NCBI GenBank assembly: GCA_950295325.1
Contig: OX485807.1
Coordinates: 47,896,440-47,960,439, forward strand
Source: Polytrichum commune
Taxonomy: Eukaryota; Streptophyta; Polytrichopsida; Polytrichales; Polytrichaceae
Direction of reading: 5' to 3'
DNA: 64,000 bases
In this document: positions 35,601 to 45,717 of the stretch, piece by piece
Numbering within the stretch: the first letter of the stretch is position 1
How the letters are laid out: each line of letters starts with the position of its first letter
Notes under the pieces: generated by a model
Told to the model about the DNA's origin: nothing
Databases searched by the model: none
What the model saw: only the letters and a program-made list of their open reading frames with translations
Translations under genes and position numbers: made by a program

Positions 35601-37530
35601 TGTCGCTTAGCCTATTTTGGGGCGTATGCTAGGTTACGATAATACCGTAGTTAAATAGCAGGGTCGGCACAAACTAATTCTAAAAATAGATGCCTAAAAA
35701 TTTGGAATATTATTGGCATTTTTTTCCCAATATAAAATTAATTATTTTTCAAAATTGCCGAAAAGTAAGAAACTTTTACTCACTAGAGTTCTACTTACAA
35801 TGGAAGCATATGTGAATTTTGAAGGAGAGAAGGTGCTCCTTTTGTAATCAAGCTCACTTACATTAGTCCACAAAGAATATGGGTTAAGAAGTAGCAAGAT
35901 TCTAGGTGAGGCTTTTCAAATGTGTTGTACACAAATTTTTGGAGTCCAATTGAGCATAGAAGATGAAGTTTTACAGAATTTTGTCCAACTAGCAAAAGTT
36001 GAGAAATCAATCCTTCTTCCCCCTCCAACAAGTTTTGTGTCAAAAAAATTCTTTATGCAAAAGATATGGACAAAACATTGCAGCCGTGTAAAGATCAAAA
36101 AATTAAAATGCGTTCATAACAGTTTTTCGGAGCTCATTTGTGCATAGAAGATCAACTTTTTTGGAATTTTGTTGGTCTAAGAAAAGTTTAGAAATCAAGT
36201 AATCTTTCACCTCCAACAAATTTTATGTCATTTGAAGACTCTATGCAAAAGTTATGCGTGTTATAAAAATGAAGTCTAACTAGGTGCTTCACCTCAAAGT
36301 TTACATATCCCATATGCATTGTTGAACACAACTCCACTCTACTTGCATAAAGCACAGAGCATTCTCAACTCTTCACTCACATCTTACTTGCCATTCAATG
36401 CAAGAGAGATGTACAAGATATAAGCTTAAATAGAAAATTAAAAATGAATTTAAGATGAATATTTAAAAATTAAAAGAGAAAATTGCCAAAAATATGAATA
36501 TACTATTTTTAGGTGCCGAACCTACTTTTTGAACTTTAATTAAATATTAGGCAGCAAGTTGCGGAACCTGCTAGTAAACTACGGTAATCAACAACTTCAC
36601 TACTAGTTGTCACCGCATGACACTTGGCGTTCAATATTTTGTTAATGTACTCGTATGACTATGTTATGAGGTGTATGCTAGTGTTACATAATCTATATGC
36701 AATGGAAGACATGGTGGTGGTGTGGCCATCATCTCACCATCATGTATTGTTTTTGCCTAAAAAAACAAGATACTTTCTAAAGAAATATTCTTTTCGCATA
36801 CAAAATTGCAACAAAGTAATGAGGAAATAAATTGGGAAAGATAGGCAGACTAGAAGTGAACAAGTGGGTATGATGGGGGAAACCTAGGGGAGGTGGCGAT
36901 GGCAAGGGGTAACACGGATGGATGTCCTTGTGTAACCGCAATAGGCCACGGGAATTTACCTTCAAATTTTCATAAGAATTACAAATACTATTAAGATATT
37001 TTGAATGATATGATGGCTTTTGAATCCAATCTAAATTGCTAAGTCAATGAGAGGATTGGCATATCAATATAAATGTAAAAGGTAAAGCATTAGATTTCTC
37101 GTAGTCAATAAAAATATGAAGGAAGAAGCATAAGAAAAAATAAGGTTAAAATAAGGCTACCATGCTAGTCTGAAGAGGAATGCAACTTATCCCATATTGT
37201 TTGTGTGAACCAATGAAGAGAAGAATAACAATAAAAGGCAAAACAAGGAGAGCATGAGACCATCTCACTTCAAGCATTGTTCATATGCCTTTGTATAGGT
37301 GTCTATGCTTGTGCAATCTTATCTCTTATTGATTTCAGTATGTTATGGGCCCACCATGAAAGTGAAGTGCCTAGAGATTTGATTGCATTTGAGTTTGCGG
37401 AGTGGATCTCAAGGAGTTGGCATTTCGGAGCATTGGAGGTGTCCGGGGGCGCACTTTGTTGTTGTAAGTATTCTAATTTATTTATTTTTACTTGAATGTA
37501 TGTTTGATGCAAGAGTATGTGATTTGAGTT
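32700..37530. other. No gene seen; degenerate repeats
   Basis: A stretch at about 33890-34800 resembles 56380-57010 (shared 'TTTCTTTTATTTAGTA', 'GGTGATGGTG' order) and may be an old transposon. At 35935-36300 a ~188-bp unit occurs twice in tandem, degenerate ('GCATAGAAGATSAASTTTT', 'CCTCCAACAA', 'TATGCAAAAG'). The longest frame, 111 codons on the minus strand at 34131-34466, lacks motifs. The remainder is AT-rich and unassigned. Confidence 0.45.
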
Positions 37531-37539
37531 TTTTGAGTG

Positions 37540-38155
37540 TTGAGAGGTTTATTTGAAATGTTTGGAGGTGTGTAGACTTCAAGCATTTGACTTGAGTGTT
37601 TTGAATGTTCTAGGGGTTTTTTTGAGAGCTTTGAAGGTGTATAGACTCTAATAGTACATAACTTAAGGGAGTCGAGTAATGAGAAATTTTATATGAGAGG
37701 TTTGGAGATATTTAGACTTTAAAGCATTTAACTTGGATGTTATGAGAGTACCAGAGTTTCTTTGAGAGCTTTGAAGGTGTTTAGACTCCAATAGCACATG
37801 ACTTGAGAAGCTTGAGCTTTGAAAATATTTTTTGAGAGTCTCAGACGCATTTGAGTTGAAGAGATCTCATTTGAGTGATTTAAATATCCTTAGAACTCTC
37901 TTGAAATGTAGAAAACTTTATTTGTAAATTTGAGAGTGCAAGGCATTGAGGTGAAAGAGATCTTATTTGAGTGATTTAAGTGTTTTTCGAACGCTCTTGA
38001 GGTGTAGAAAATGTTATTTGAATGAGTTGAGACTGTAAGGCATTTGAAGTGAAGAAAATCTTATTTGAATAATTTCAGTGCCTAAAGAACTTTTACGAAG
38101 TATACAAGATCTAACTTGAGATATTTGAGAGTGTAAGGCATTTAAGATGAGAATT
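37540..38155 (+). repeat. Degenerate tandem repeats in the copia leader
   Basis: Two arrays lie directly upstream of gag: a 140-bp unit occurring about twice (GAGAGCTTTGAAGGTGT at 37624 and 37764) and a ~96-bp unit about three times (GARATCTYATTTGA near 37861, 37957 and 38054). They lie where a copia 5' leader or LTR would be; the LTR itself could not be delimited. Confidence 0.65.
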
Positions 38156-38194
38156 TTATTGTTTATATATTTTGAGAGTATATTCGAGCATGTG

Positions 38195-38394
38195 ATGGCA
38201 TCATTTGAAAGTGAGGTTGCTAGAATCATTGACAAGTTCAATCTTTGGAAGTTCAAAATATAAATATTGTTGGCATTTATGGATCTTTGGGATATTGTGG
38301 ACAGATCCTAGGATCCTCCACCTTCCAATGCGGATCCCAAAGTATTGAAGAAGTACCAAAGACGCGTCCAGAAGGCCATGTCCATCATCGGCCT
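38195..38394 (+). pseudogene. Copia gag, N-terminal part
   Basis: From ATG 38195 the frame shows the conserved start of copia Gag, with FNLWKFK followed by a premature TAA, then DLWDIVD, a second stop, and KKYQRRVQKAMSIIGL. Two nonsense codons inactivate it. It ends exactly at the solo LTR insertion, and the next Gag residues resume at 39640. Confidence 0.85.
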
Positions 38395-39634
38395 TGTCAG
38401 CCCTAAACCCCCACCCTTTTATGCGTCCTAGTCCGGGTGAGAGCTAAGGCTAACATGCACCTCATTTGGGTGTCTAAACTAATGCCTTGATTGATAGTCC
38501 CTCTCAGTTGGAAGCAGTTATAAATCCTCACAACTTTATTTCTTAGAAGACAAGGTTTTCAGTGTTCAAAAACACTCTGGCACCTTGTGATCATTTCACA
38601 CCCACATTTCCTTCTAGAAACCAATACACCAAGCCACCTAGCTTCTATACTTCCTAATAACTCCCTTAATGCCCACTTACTCAACAACAACCTATTAATA
38701 CTATTTAATCCGATCCACTATCTAATCCTAATCCCTTCTCATGAACCCCACCTATTCCCTAATGCATGTACTTGAGGTTAAGCCAATGCATCTGATTTCA
38801 GTCGGCTCTCCTCGACTGTAATTCCACGTTGTCCGTCCTTGCACAGTGCCCGTCAACTCCCGTCAGTTGGCCGTCACTGCCTGTCACGCTCCATCGGTCC
38901 ACACTCTGTACCGCTGTCCAACTGAGTGCCTTCGGCCAACTGAGTTCCAGCATGTAGGTGGCTGAGCCTTCTAACTGCTTGGTAGTTTAGATCGCCTGCT
39001 AGCCTAGATCATCTCGGTGGCACCTCACCAGCAATCTCTTCGAGCATGCTCAATGTTGGACACAACTTGAGGTAACTTCCTTCTCTGATGATGCACGACT
39101 GCATTGGCAGTTCAACATTCCCAGGATGGCTTCCCTTACGACCCCAAAATTTCCCCTCAATGTGATTCAATGTTGTCGATCCAGGATTGCAACAACAATG
39201 ATTCAATGTGTGAGATTGCACTTGCCAGTTTGCGGGGAGATTCAACCCACATTGGTGTTGGTGTGTTCATTTCCGCGTTAGCAGGCTCCCTTCCTTCAAA
39301 TCGGTTGAGGGTATGGCCGAGCTCCTGATGTAGTTGCAGCCAATTCCCTTTTCTCGAATCCCCTCCTGAGTTCACCCAATCAGGGTGTTCTCTTGCAATC
39401 CCTATAGCCTTTCGCTCAACCTCCGAGCTCCAAAATTGCCCAATTCCCCTGTCGACTCTACCTCTCTCTGCCTCCCGTACTTGTCTGCCCATTCAAAACC
39501 AATTCTAGCAACCCTCTCACATCCCTTCTCGCCTCTGCCTCCAGCCCAAGCTGATTGCCTCATGGCCCACATTCTCCGTCCTCCTTAGGCAGGAGACTGC
39601 CGATCCAAGCTTTGGCAACAAATTTGGGCTCATA
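38395..39634. mobile_element. Solo LTR inserted in copia gag, 1.24 kb
   Basis: Begins TGTCAGCCC and ends GGGCTCATA, matching the ends of the solo LTR at 12444-14050 (TGTGAGGCC...GGGCTCACA) with one change in the final CA. GGCCT flanks it (38390-38394, 39635-39639), a 5-bp target duplication. It shares GCGTCCTAGTCCGGGTGA with the other copy but lacks the 45-bp array, which accounts for much of the length difference. Confidence 0.8.
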
Positions 39635-39639
39635 GGCCT

Positions 39640-40142
39640 CAACTTGGCAGACAACCAACTTGCGCACATTAAAAGTTGCAAATGACCGGTAAAGACATGA
39701 AAGACTCTTTGCAACATTCACAAGACGAAGATTTTGTTTAATATCATTTTTATTCGCAGCAAATTTTTTAACATTTAAGATGCAAAACGACGATGATTTG
39801 TTACACCACGTCAACAAGGTCAAGGCGTTCGTGGATCAACTTGTTTGCTTGGATGTACCCGTGAGAAACGAAAATATTGTCATGACCTTGCTCGAAAGTT
39901 TACCGACATCGTTTGAATACTTGATTAGCTCCATGAAAACAACGTTGATGAAAAAACTTACAATGGACTACGTGACGGAGCGTTTGATGCATGAGATGTC
40001 GAAGTACAAGGAGAAGGAGCCCAAAGATAAGAATGCCATCATGGTGTTGCGACAAGAGAAAGAGGGCAACTCATTTCCGCGCCAAGGCGCAAAATCGTGT
40101 TACTATTGTGACAAACCATGCCACATTATATGTTTTTGTTAG
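39640..40142 (+). pseudogene. Copia gag, C-terminal part with zinc knuckle
   Basis: The frame resumes with LNLADNQLAHIK, then is disrupted by stops and a frameshift before 39780. From 39780 it reads as the UBN2-type copia Gag (DLLHHVNKVKAFVDQL, MTLLESLPTSFEYLI) and ends in a CX2CX4HX4C zinc knuckle (C, C, H and C within CYYCDKPCHIICFC), where a premature TAG follows. Gag packages the element RNA in cytoplasmic particles. Confidence 0.88.
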
Positions 40143-40229
40143 ATAGCAAAGAACAAAGAGCGAAAACAAACAAAGAATGCGAATGACGATGACGACTAAG
40201 CATTTGTAATGCGTAATGATGCACGTTTC

Positions 40230-41012
40230 AAGAGTATATGTAAGTAGATCATAGATTCGGGTGCTTCTAAGCACATGACTTCGTATAAGGCCGCATTTGA
40301 TAAGTATGAGGTAATCACTCCACGCAATGTGCATTTTGATGATAGTAGCGTTTTCCAAACTATCGGAATAGGATTCATTGTCGTGAAAACAATCTTGGAA
40401 GGTAAAATCAACCAAATTCATATACAAAATATTCCTCACATACCCAAATTACATGTCAATTTATTCTCAGTGAGCAAACTCGTGTTGAACAATTCAAAAG
40501 GTCCAATTCAACCTAAACAAATACATTGTCAATATAATGGCGAAGCCATTGCGATTGCGCCACGTGAACGCAACTTGTACGAAATCAATTTTTTGAAGGT
40601 GCACGAAGCGGAAATGGCCAACTTGGTATAATCTCCAACGGAAGATGACGCGCTCGAACTTTGCAACCGCCGCCTTGGCCATTTGAATGTGAAGGGTATT
40701 CATACCTTCCAAAACATAGTAAGTGATATGAACCTTGGCAAATATTCTTGCCCCACATCCTCCTTATTTTGTGAAGCGTGCATCAAACGTAAACAACATA
40801 GGGTTGTGTTTCCAAATGAAGGAGGGAAACAAGCAACCAAACCTTTGGAAATCGTGCATTCCGACATGTGTGGCACCATGAGGACTACATCTATACAGAG
40901 TGCAAGATATTTTATAACTTTCATAGATGTTTTTCAAGGAAGGTGTAGTTATTTGTATTGAAATCTAAAAGGGATTTTTTTAGAAGTTCAAGAAGTTCAA
41001 GGTACTCGTAAA
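40230..41012 (+). pseudogene. Copia protease and N-terminal integrase
   Basis: IIDSGASKHM at about 40248 is the aspartic protease active site (DSGA). It is followed by the GAG-pre-integrase region with the HHCC zinc-binding pattern (RRLGHLNVKG ... CEACIKRKQHR) and the start of the integrase core, EIVHSDMCGTMR, whose Asp is the first of the catalytic DDE residues. Premature stops occur near 40630 and 40960. The frame is cut at the insertion beginning 41018. Confidence 0.88.
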
Positions 41013-41017
41013 GACAT

Positions 41018-41995
41018 AATCGGATGTTGTGCACCTCTTCATGAGAAGTGCCCAAAACATCATGGGCACAAGGGGGACTCCGGAGTGACACCCAGGACTT
41101 GTGGCGCCGTTGATGAGAGGGCCTAAATGATCCTAGTGTGGGTGAGGGCCCTGGGCGTAGGGAACACCTCCCACCCATGGAGATTCGAAGTCATGAGGGT
41201 AAGGCCATAAGTTATGCGTAGCTTATGGCGTGTTGATTGTAGAATGCTCAAGAACACCTCAATCGGAGGTGTGAGCTAGGAGATATGGCAATTTGAATGG
41301 GACGTTGTCCTAGGACAGCGCCCTGGTACAACAACGGCTTGGGAGTGGCTCCTGGGGCTGCCAAGGTTGAACATACAAAAATTCCTCATTGTTTGCCCAA
41401 ATGGGGCATGTGAGGGATCCATTGGCATCAACGTGAAGCTTAGATGACGGTGGAGTGGTGTTGTTAGCATCAGACATCATACAACGAAGTTATGGTCTTC
41501 TGAATTTGCTGGGGGCTTCTAGGCCCAACAGCTAAAAAAAATGTCTACTTGGCCCCAACTCTTAGTAGAGAGACAAAGGGTTTCTTGACAATGGGGTAAA
41601 GGCCCTGCTAAAAGTCCTAAAGGCTTATATGGGTGAGGTGGTATGGCCGAACCCACCCGAGGCCGAACGGCATGGCTTCCATGGGTATTGGCCCAATGAA
41701 AGGGCATACTAGTTGTCTAGTATGCTTTGGGTTGTTATAGTGTTAGTCCTGCAACACAATGATCAACATAAGATTGGACTTTCATGGATGAAAGTTCACA
41801 TCTAAAAATTGGTTACCGATTGAGGGGTGAGTCCCGAAAGCAAATTGGGAGGGTTGGTTCCCCTCCCGGAAACTATAAGGTCCACGTTATGGGGAGCTAA
41901 TAATTAATATGGCGGAATGCGAACGGTTAGTGCTCGTGACCCTTGCTATAATTGAAAAATAACCAAGATAATTAAGGGAAGCTAGCGAGGGTTGC
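41018..41995. mobile_element. 978-bp insertion in copia integrase
   Basis: GACAT occurs on both sides (41013-41017 and 41996-42000), and integrase homology stops and resumes at these points. The insert has higher GC content than its host and no long frame. On its minus strand near 41190 is ACTTCGAATCTCC, close to a polymerase III B box, so a SINE-like part is possible. The ends lack TG/CA and have no inverted repeat, so the class is not assigned. Confidence 0.7.
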
Positions 41996-42000
41996 GACAT

Positions 42001-42423
42001 GAGATCACAACATCAAAATGTTTCCAGTCGGACAATGACAGGAAGTTCATTTGCAAGACATTTAACTATCTTTTGAAGGAGTATAATATCGAGAAGCAAC
42101 CATTTACCACATATATGCCGCAACAAAATGGTGTGGCAGAATGTGTGAATCATACCATCGTGGAGATGACAAGGAGCATACTTCATGCTCAAAACTTCAA
42201 CAAATTGTTTTAGACAGACTTGGTGGTTATTTTGGTTTACACACGAAACCGTTGTCCAACAAGGGCTTTGGATTTCATTACACCCGAGGAAACGTGGAGC
42301 GAAAGAAGGTCTTGCATTGCACACATACGTGTGTTTGGGTGCGTCGCCTACGCAATGGTGCCGGATGAACGAAGGGGTAAGCTCGATGCAAAGGGCACAA
42401 AATGTTTGTTTTTGGGTAATTGA
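42001..42423 (+). pseudogene. Copia integrase, C-terminal half
   Basis: The frame resumes in the integrase core: SDNDRKF carries the second catalytic Asp, and PQQNGVAECVNHTIVEM holds the third acidic residue within the usual PQQNGVAER-type motif. After a stop near 42212 another frame continues with ITPEETW, HIRVFGCVAY and KGTKCLFLG, the conserved region after the core. Several substitutions in conserved positions show decay. Confidence 0.88.
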
Positions 42424-42799
42424 GAGGGGACTAAGGCCTATAGGCTAAATTGTTTATAAATTAAAAATATCATAAAAAAATAAAAACGTGGTATTCATGG
42501 AAGATGGCATGAGCGTTGGAAACGTTTGGAGATTCGTCGAAGCAGGAGAAATAAAGGCCCTAAGGCAGTTGTTATGAACAAACCTTTCAAATCATCTTCT
42601 TGTGATGATGGTGAGGAGCGCAAGAAGCAAGTGGGAAATCACTTGGTCGCAAATGAGGAGGTAATCGGAATTCTCGTGGAGAATGACTACCGTGCTTAGA
42701 GATTCGGCAATGATGGAAGATATCCTAAGACGGAGCGACGTCCACCTGGAGAGTGGTGGAAGAATCACATTCTACTTCAACATAGCGAAGAACATTGTT

Positions 42800-43340
42800 G
42801 GATGATCATTTGAATTTATGCGAAGCGTTGAGATCCGAAGATGCGAGCAAATGGGATGCCGCAATGCAAGAAGAGTACGACTCACTCATAACAAACAATA
42901 CGTGGGAATTAACCAAGGTTCCAAAGGATCGCAAGAGTGTAGGATGCAAATGAGTGTTCCCACCAAAAAAAATGTATTGAATGAAGTTGTTAGGTATAAG
43001 GCACAGTTAGTGGCAAAATGATATTCTCAAATAGCCGGAGTGGATTTTAATGAGATATTTGCTCCCGTGGCCAAGTTTATGACCATTAGATACATATTCG
43101 CATTAGGAGCGGCGTTGAATTTGGAGATCCACCAAAGGGATATAAAAATGGCGTTTTGGAATGGAATATTGAAGGTGGAGATTTATATGGATCAACCAGA
43201 GGGTTTCGCACAAGAAGAGAAAGAACATCTTGTGTGCAAACTCAAAAAAAATTGTACTGGCTCAAGCAATCGTTGAGGGCATGATACTACCATATCGACT
43301 CATTCTTCATTAACGAGGGTTTTTGTAAGAGCCAAGCGGA
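42800..43340 (+). pseudogene. Copia reverse transcriptase, N-terminal part
   Basis: Frames in two registers encode the start of RVT_2: a KWDAAMQEEYDSL segment, then FNEIFAPVAKFMTIR (usually NEVFAPVAKF), DIKMAFWNG and EIYMDQPEGF. The DIKMAF motif contains the first catalytic Asp. Frame changes and a stop near 43020 break it. It is interrupted at 43341 by a TIR element. Confidence 0.88.
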
Positions 43341-43901
43341 CACGGGTAGGTCACTCTAAGGCATTTTTGTGCACCACGTGCGGCTGGGGGTTTTTTGTTT
43401 TGGGGCTATTTACCTTCAAGGGCTGAATTAAAGCCTCCTTATAATTACTTAAATTTCAAAAATGGCCCATTTGTTTGCACCCTTCCATTACTTACATTGT
43501 CCAAGTCACTGCAATTTTTTGTACTCTATATTCTTTTTAAGTAATAAAAGCTAATCTACTTCCTAACGCATTGACGAGTGTTAAGGGAAACCATGGAAAC
43601 AAAGAAGGGTGCAAACAGTAATATCATTGCAAACAAAGTTATGAAGAAAACACATAGGAGACCATAGCAAACATACTAAACATACCTTCTAGGATCCTTA
43701 TCTTCAGCCCCTATATTAATTTTACCAAAAAATAATGGCCCACATTTTATGTCCATCTAACTTACTTATAATGGGATTGTCTACATTTAATGGCCCCTTC
43801 ATTATTTGGAATTCCTTTATAATTTTTATTTCAAATGATTTTAATTCTCTCTATATTATGCCGCACGTCGTTTTTAAAATGCACTAAGTGACCTACCCGT
43901 G
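43341..43901. mobile_element. 561-bp TIR element in copia RT, 8-bp target duplication
   Basis: Ends are CACGGGTAGGTCACT and its exact complement, with weaker inverted similarity to about 43 bp. CAAGCGGA flanks both sides (43333-43340, 43902-43909). An 8-bp duplication is typical of hAT elements; if the next mismatched base is counted it could be 9 bp, as in MULEs. No transposase is present, so it is non-autonomous. Confidence 0.85.
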
Positions 43902-43909
43902 CAAGCGGA

Positions 43910-44133
43910 TCATTTGTTGTACGTCAAAAAAACAGGTAAATATTTGTTGGTGGAAATTCTGTACGTGGATGATTTGGCCATATTGGCAAACAATGTAACC
44001 CAATTGAAATAGCTCAAATCGGAGCTCAAGAAGGAATTTGAGATGAGCAACCTCGGAGAATTGCATTATTGCCTAGGAGTGGAATTTGAGAGGAATAGAG
44101 AAGCTTGTATCATTACCATGAACCAAAAGAGCT
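43910..44133 (+). pseudogene. Copia reverse transcriptase, catalytic centre
   Basis: Reading resumes after the TIR element with LLVEILYVDDLAIL, containing the YVDD box with two catalytic Asp residues, and continues to ELHYCLGVEF. A stop lies near 44012. It is cut after MNQKS by the SINE. Confidence 0.88.
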
Positions 44134-44507
44134 AGATAGATAGATGATAGAAACTCCGGTCCCTTTTTAGCAAGGGGCCGGCGTGAATAAAGTGTCCGTT
44201 CGTAATGTCAATGACCCGATGCCCACCGGACAAGGGGACATTGGGGCAATACTACTCTCCCCTTTCGAGGATGGGCACTATAGTGACACACTATACTAGT
44301 TCCTAGCTAGCCACTAGTGCCTTGAAGATACCGGACATGGTATCCCCCCAAAGGGCTTTGAGGTACCCATACAACAAGGTCCAAGGACCCCCCACCCTAG
44401 TTGGGTGGACTAAGGTGGTGAGCACCACGCCGGCATGGGGAATAGAACCCACAACCTCCTCATTGGGGGCCATGAGCCCTAACCACCAAGCCAAGGCCCG
44501 TGGTGCC
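44134..44507 (-). mobile_element. tRNA-derived SINE, full length, with 11-bp target duplication
   Basis: On the minus strand the head at 44507-44420 contains TGGCTTGGTGGTTAGGG (A box) and GGTTCTATTCC (B box, GGTTCGANTCC consensus) with tRNA-like spacing. The 3' end at 44134 has TCTA tetranucleotide repeats as its tail. CCAAAAGAGCT flanks both sides (44123-44133, 44508-44518), and the copia frame runs up to and on from these points. The tRNA head, short-repeat tail and long target duplication define a SINE mobilised by LINE machinery. Confidence 0.88.
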
Positions 44508-44518
44508 CCAAAAGAGCT

Positions 44519-44920
44519 ACATTGAAGAGATCCTCAAGCGTTTTAACATAGAAAAATGCAAACCGATTGGAACTCCGTTCGATGTGAATTCTAAATTGTT
44601 TAAACTTTCAAATGAGGAATTTATGAATGTGCAAATGGAAATGAAAGGTGTTCCATACAAGGCCAGAGTAGGATCTCTCATGTATACAATGGTGGCTACG
44701 AGGGCCGATATTGCATTTGCGGTAAGTACGGTGAGCCAATTCATGTCAAAGGCCAGTCCACCGCATTGGATGGTTGTAAAACGCATCATGAGGTATTTGA
44801 AGGGCACTTTGGACTTCAAATTATGCCTCAGAGGCAAGGATATCATCTTAAGAGGTTTTTGTGATGCGGATTGGATGGGAGATGCAAACAACCGGTGATC
44901 CACGACGGGGTACTGTAGAT
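44519..44920 (+). pseudogene. Copia reverse transcriptase end and start of RNase H
   Basis: Continues with YIEEILKRFNIEKC, then PIGTPFD, YKARVGSLMY, TRADIAFAVSTVSQF and VKRIMRYLKGTLD, all standard for the copia RT end, and reaches the RNase H motif FCDADWMGD. A TGA at 44896-44898 interrupts DANNR and homology is lost by about 44920, so RNase H and the 3' LTR are missing. Confidence 0.88.
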
Positions 44921-45143
44921 GGACCCATTTAAGATGAATTAATCACAACTATATGGGGATCATGGTTTTACTAGACTCCATTTACAATGGTGGTGATGGT
45001 GGGGACCCAACTCAAAGAGGGTAAAAATGGACCAAAACTCAAGTTAGGGGTTATAAGAATTCATGCGAGGCATACTGCCCGAAGGGCACTAACACTTATT
45101 CATCAAAATTGCTCACCGATGATGGGCATGCATGTCTAAGTTA

Positions 45144-45717
45144 GGGGTTGCTTACATCATGGATCATGAAGTTGTAGCATATCAGTGGGCATTTTTCCAT
45201 GGTCACAAGTCATGGTCACACATCATGGTCATATTTCAAAAAATACATTTTTAAAGCCTTTGGGCCCCCGACTAGGTGTAAACCGAATGTGGACCAAAAG
45301 AAGTGAAATATGCACCAAATGTGGATGTGCTGAATTTTTTTTAATATATGTCCAAAGATGACAATTTTGGGAATTTTCTTCATGATTAACCTTCTCCCAT
45401 TCTTCTTCTATTCTTTCCAGGTCACTATATAAAGGTTTGGCAAAAAGAAGCGATTATAAACAACACTGCTTTTAAATGGTCCCCTAACATTTGCAGCAAG
45501 AGAACCTCTTTTGTCTCTCCCACCGCAAAACCTATTGGACAATAACAGTGGGTAATGTAGGCCTTAAAATAGGCCCTTTGTAGACCTCAACTTCCATGGT
45601 CACTCTTACATTATTAAATTGATGTAAACCAAAATTGTCCTGGGAAGAGCTCAATGGCCAATCACATAATTTAGAGGAGCAATGAACAACTTCATGGTCC
45701 ATAATGTAAACATCCCC
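45144..45717. mobile_element. PIF/Harbinger-type MITE, 574 bp
   Basis: Starts GGGGTTGCTTACATCATGG and ends CATAATGTAAACATCCCC; TTA flanks both sides (45141-45143, 45718-45720). It is related to the 8220 and 50261 elements by its terminal GTTTACA-type repeats and internal 'CTAGGTGTAA', 'GCATTGAGAGAACC'-like segments, but is shorter. Confidence 0.85.

Larger units (their letters stand above)
38195..44920 (+). mobile_element. Ty1/copia retrotransposon, dead and interrupted four times
   Basis: Gag, protease, integrase and reverse transcriptase segments appear in Ty1/copia order (integrase before reverse transcriptase), all on the plus strand. All are broken by stops and frameshifts. Four inserts interrupt the element at 38395-39634, 41018-41995, 43341-43901 and 44134-44507, each with direct repeats at its ends. 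The element stops abruptly near 44920 within RNase H; no matching pair of LTRs was found. Confidence 0.9.
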
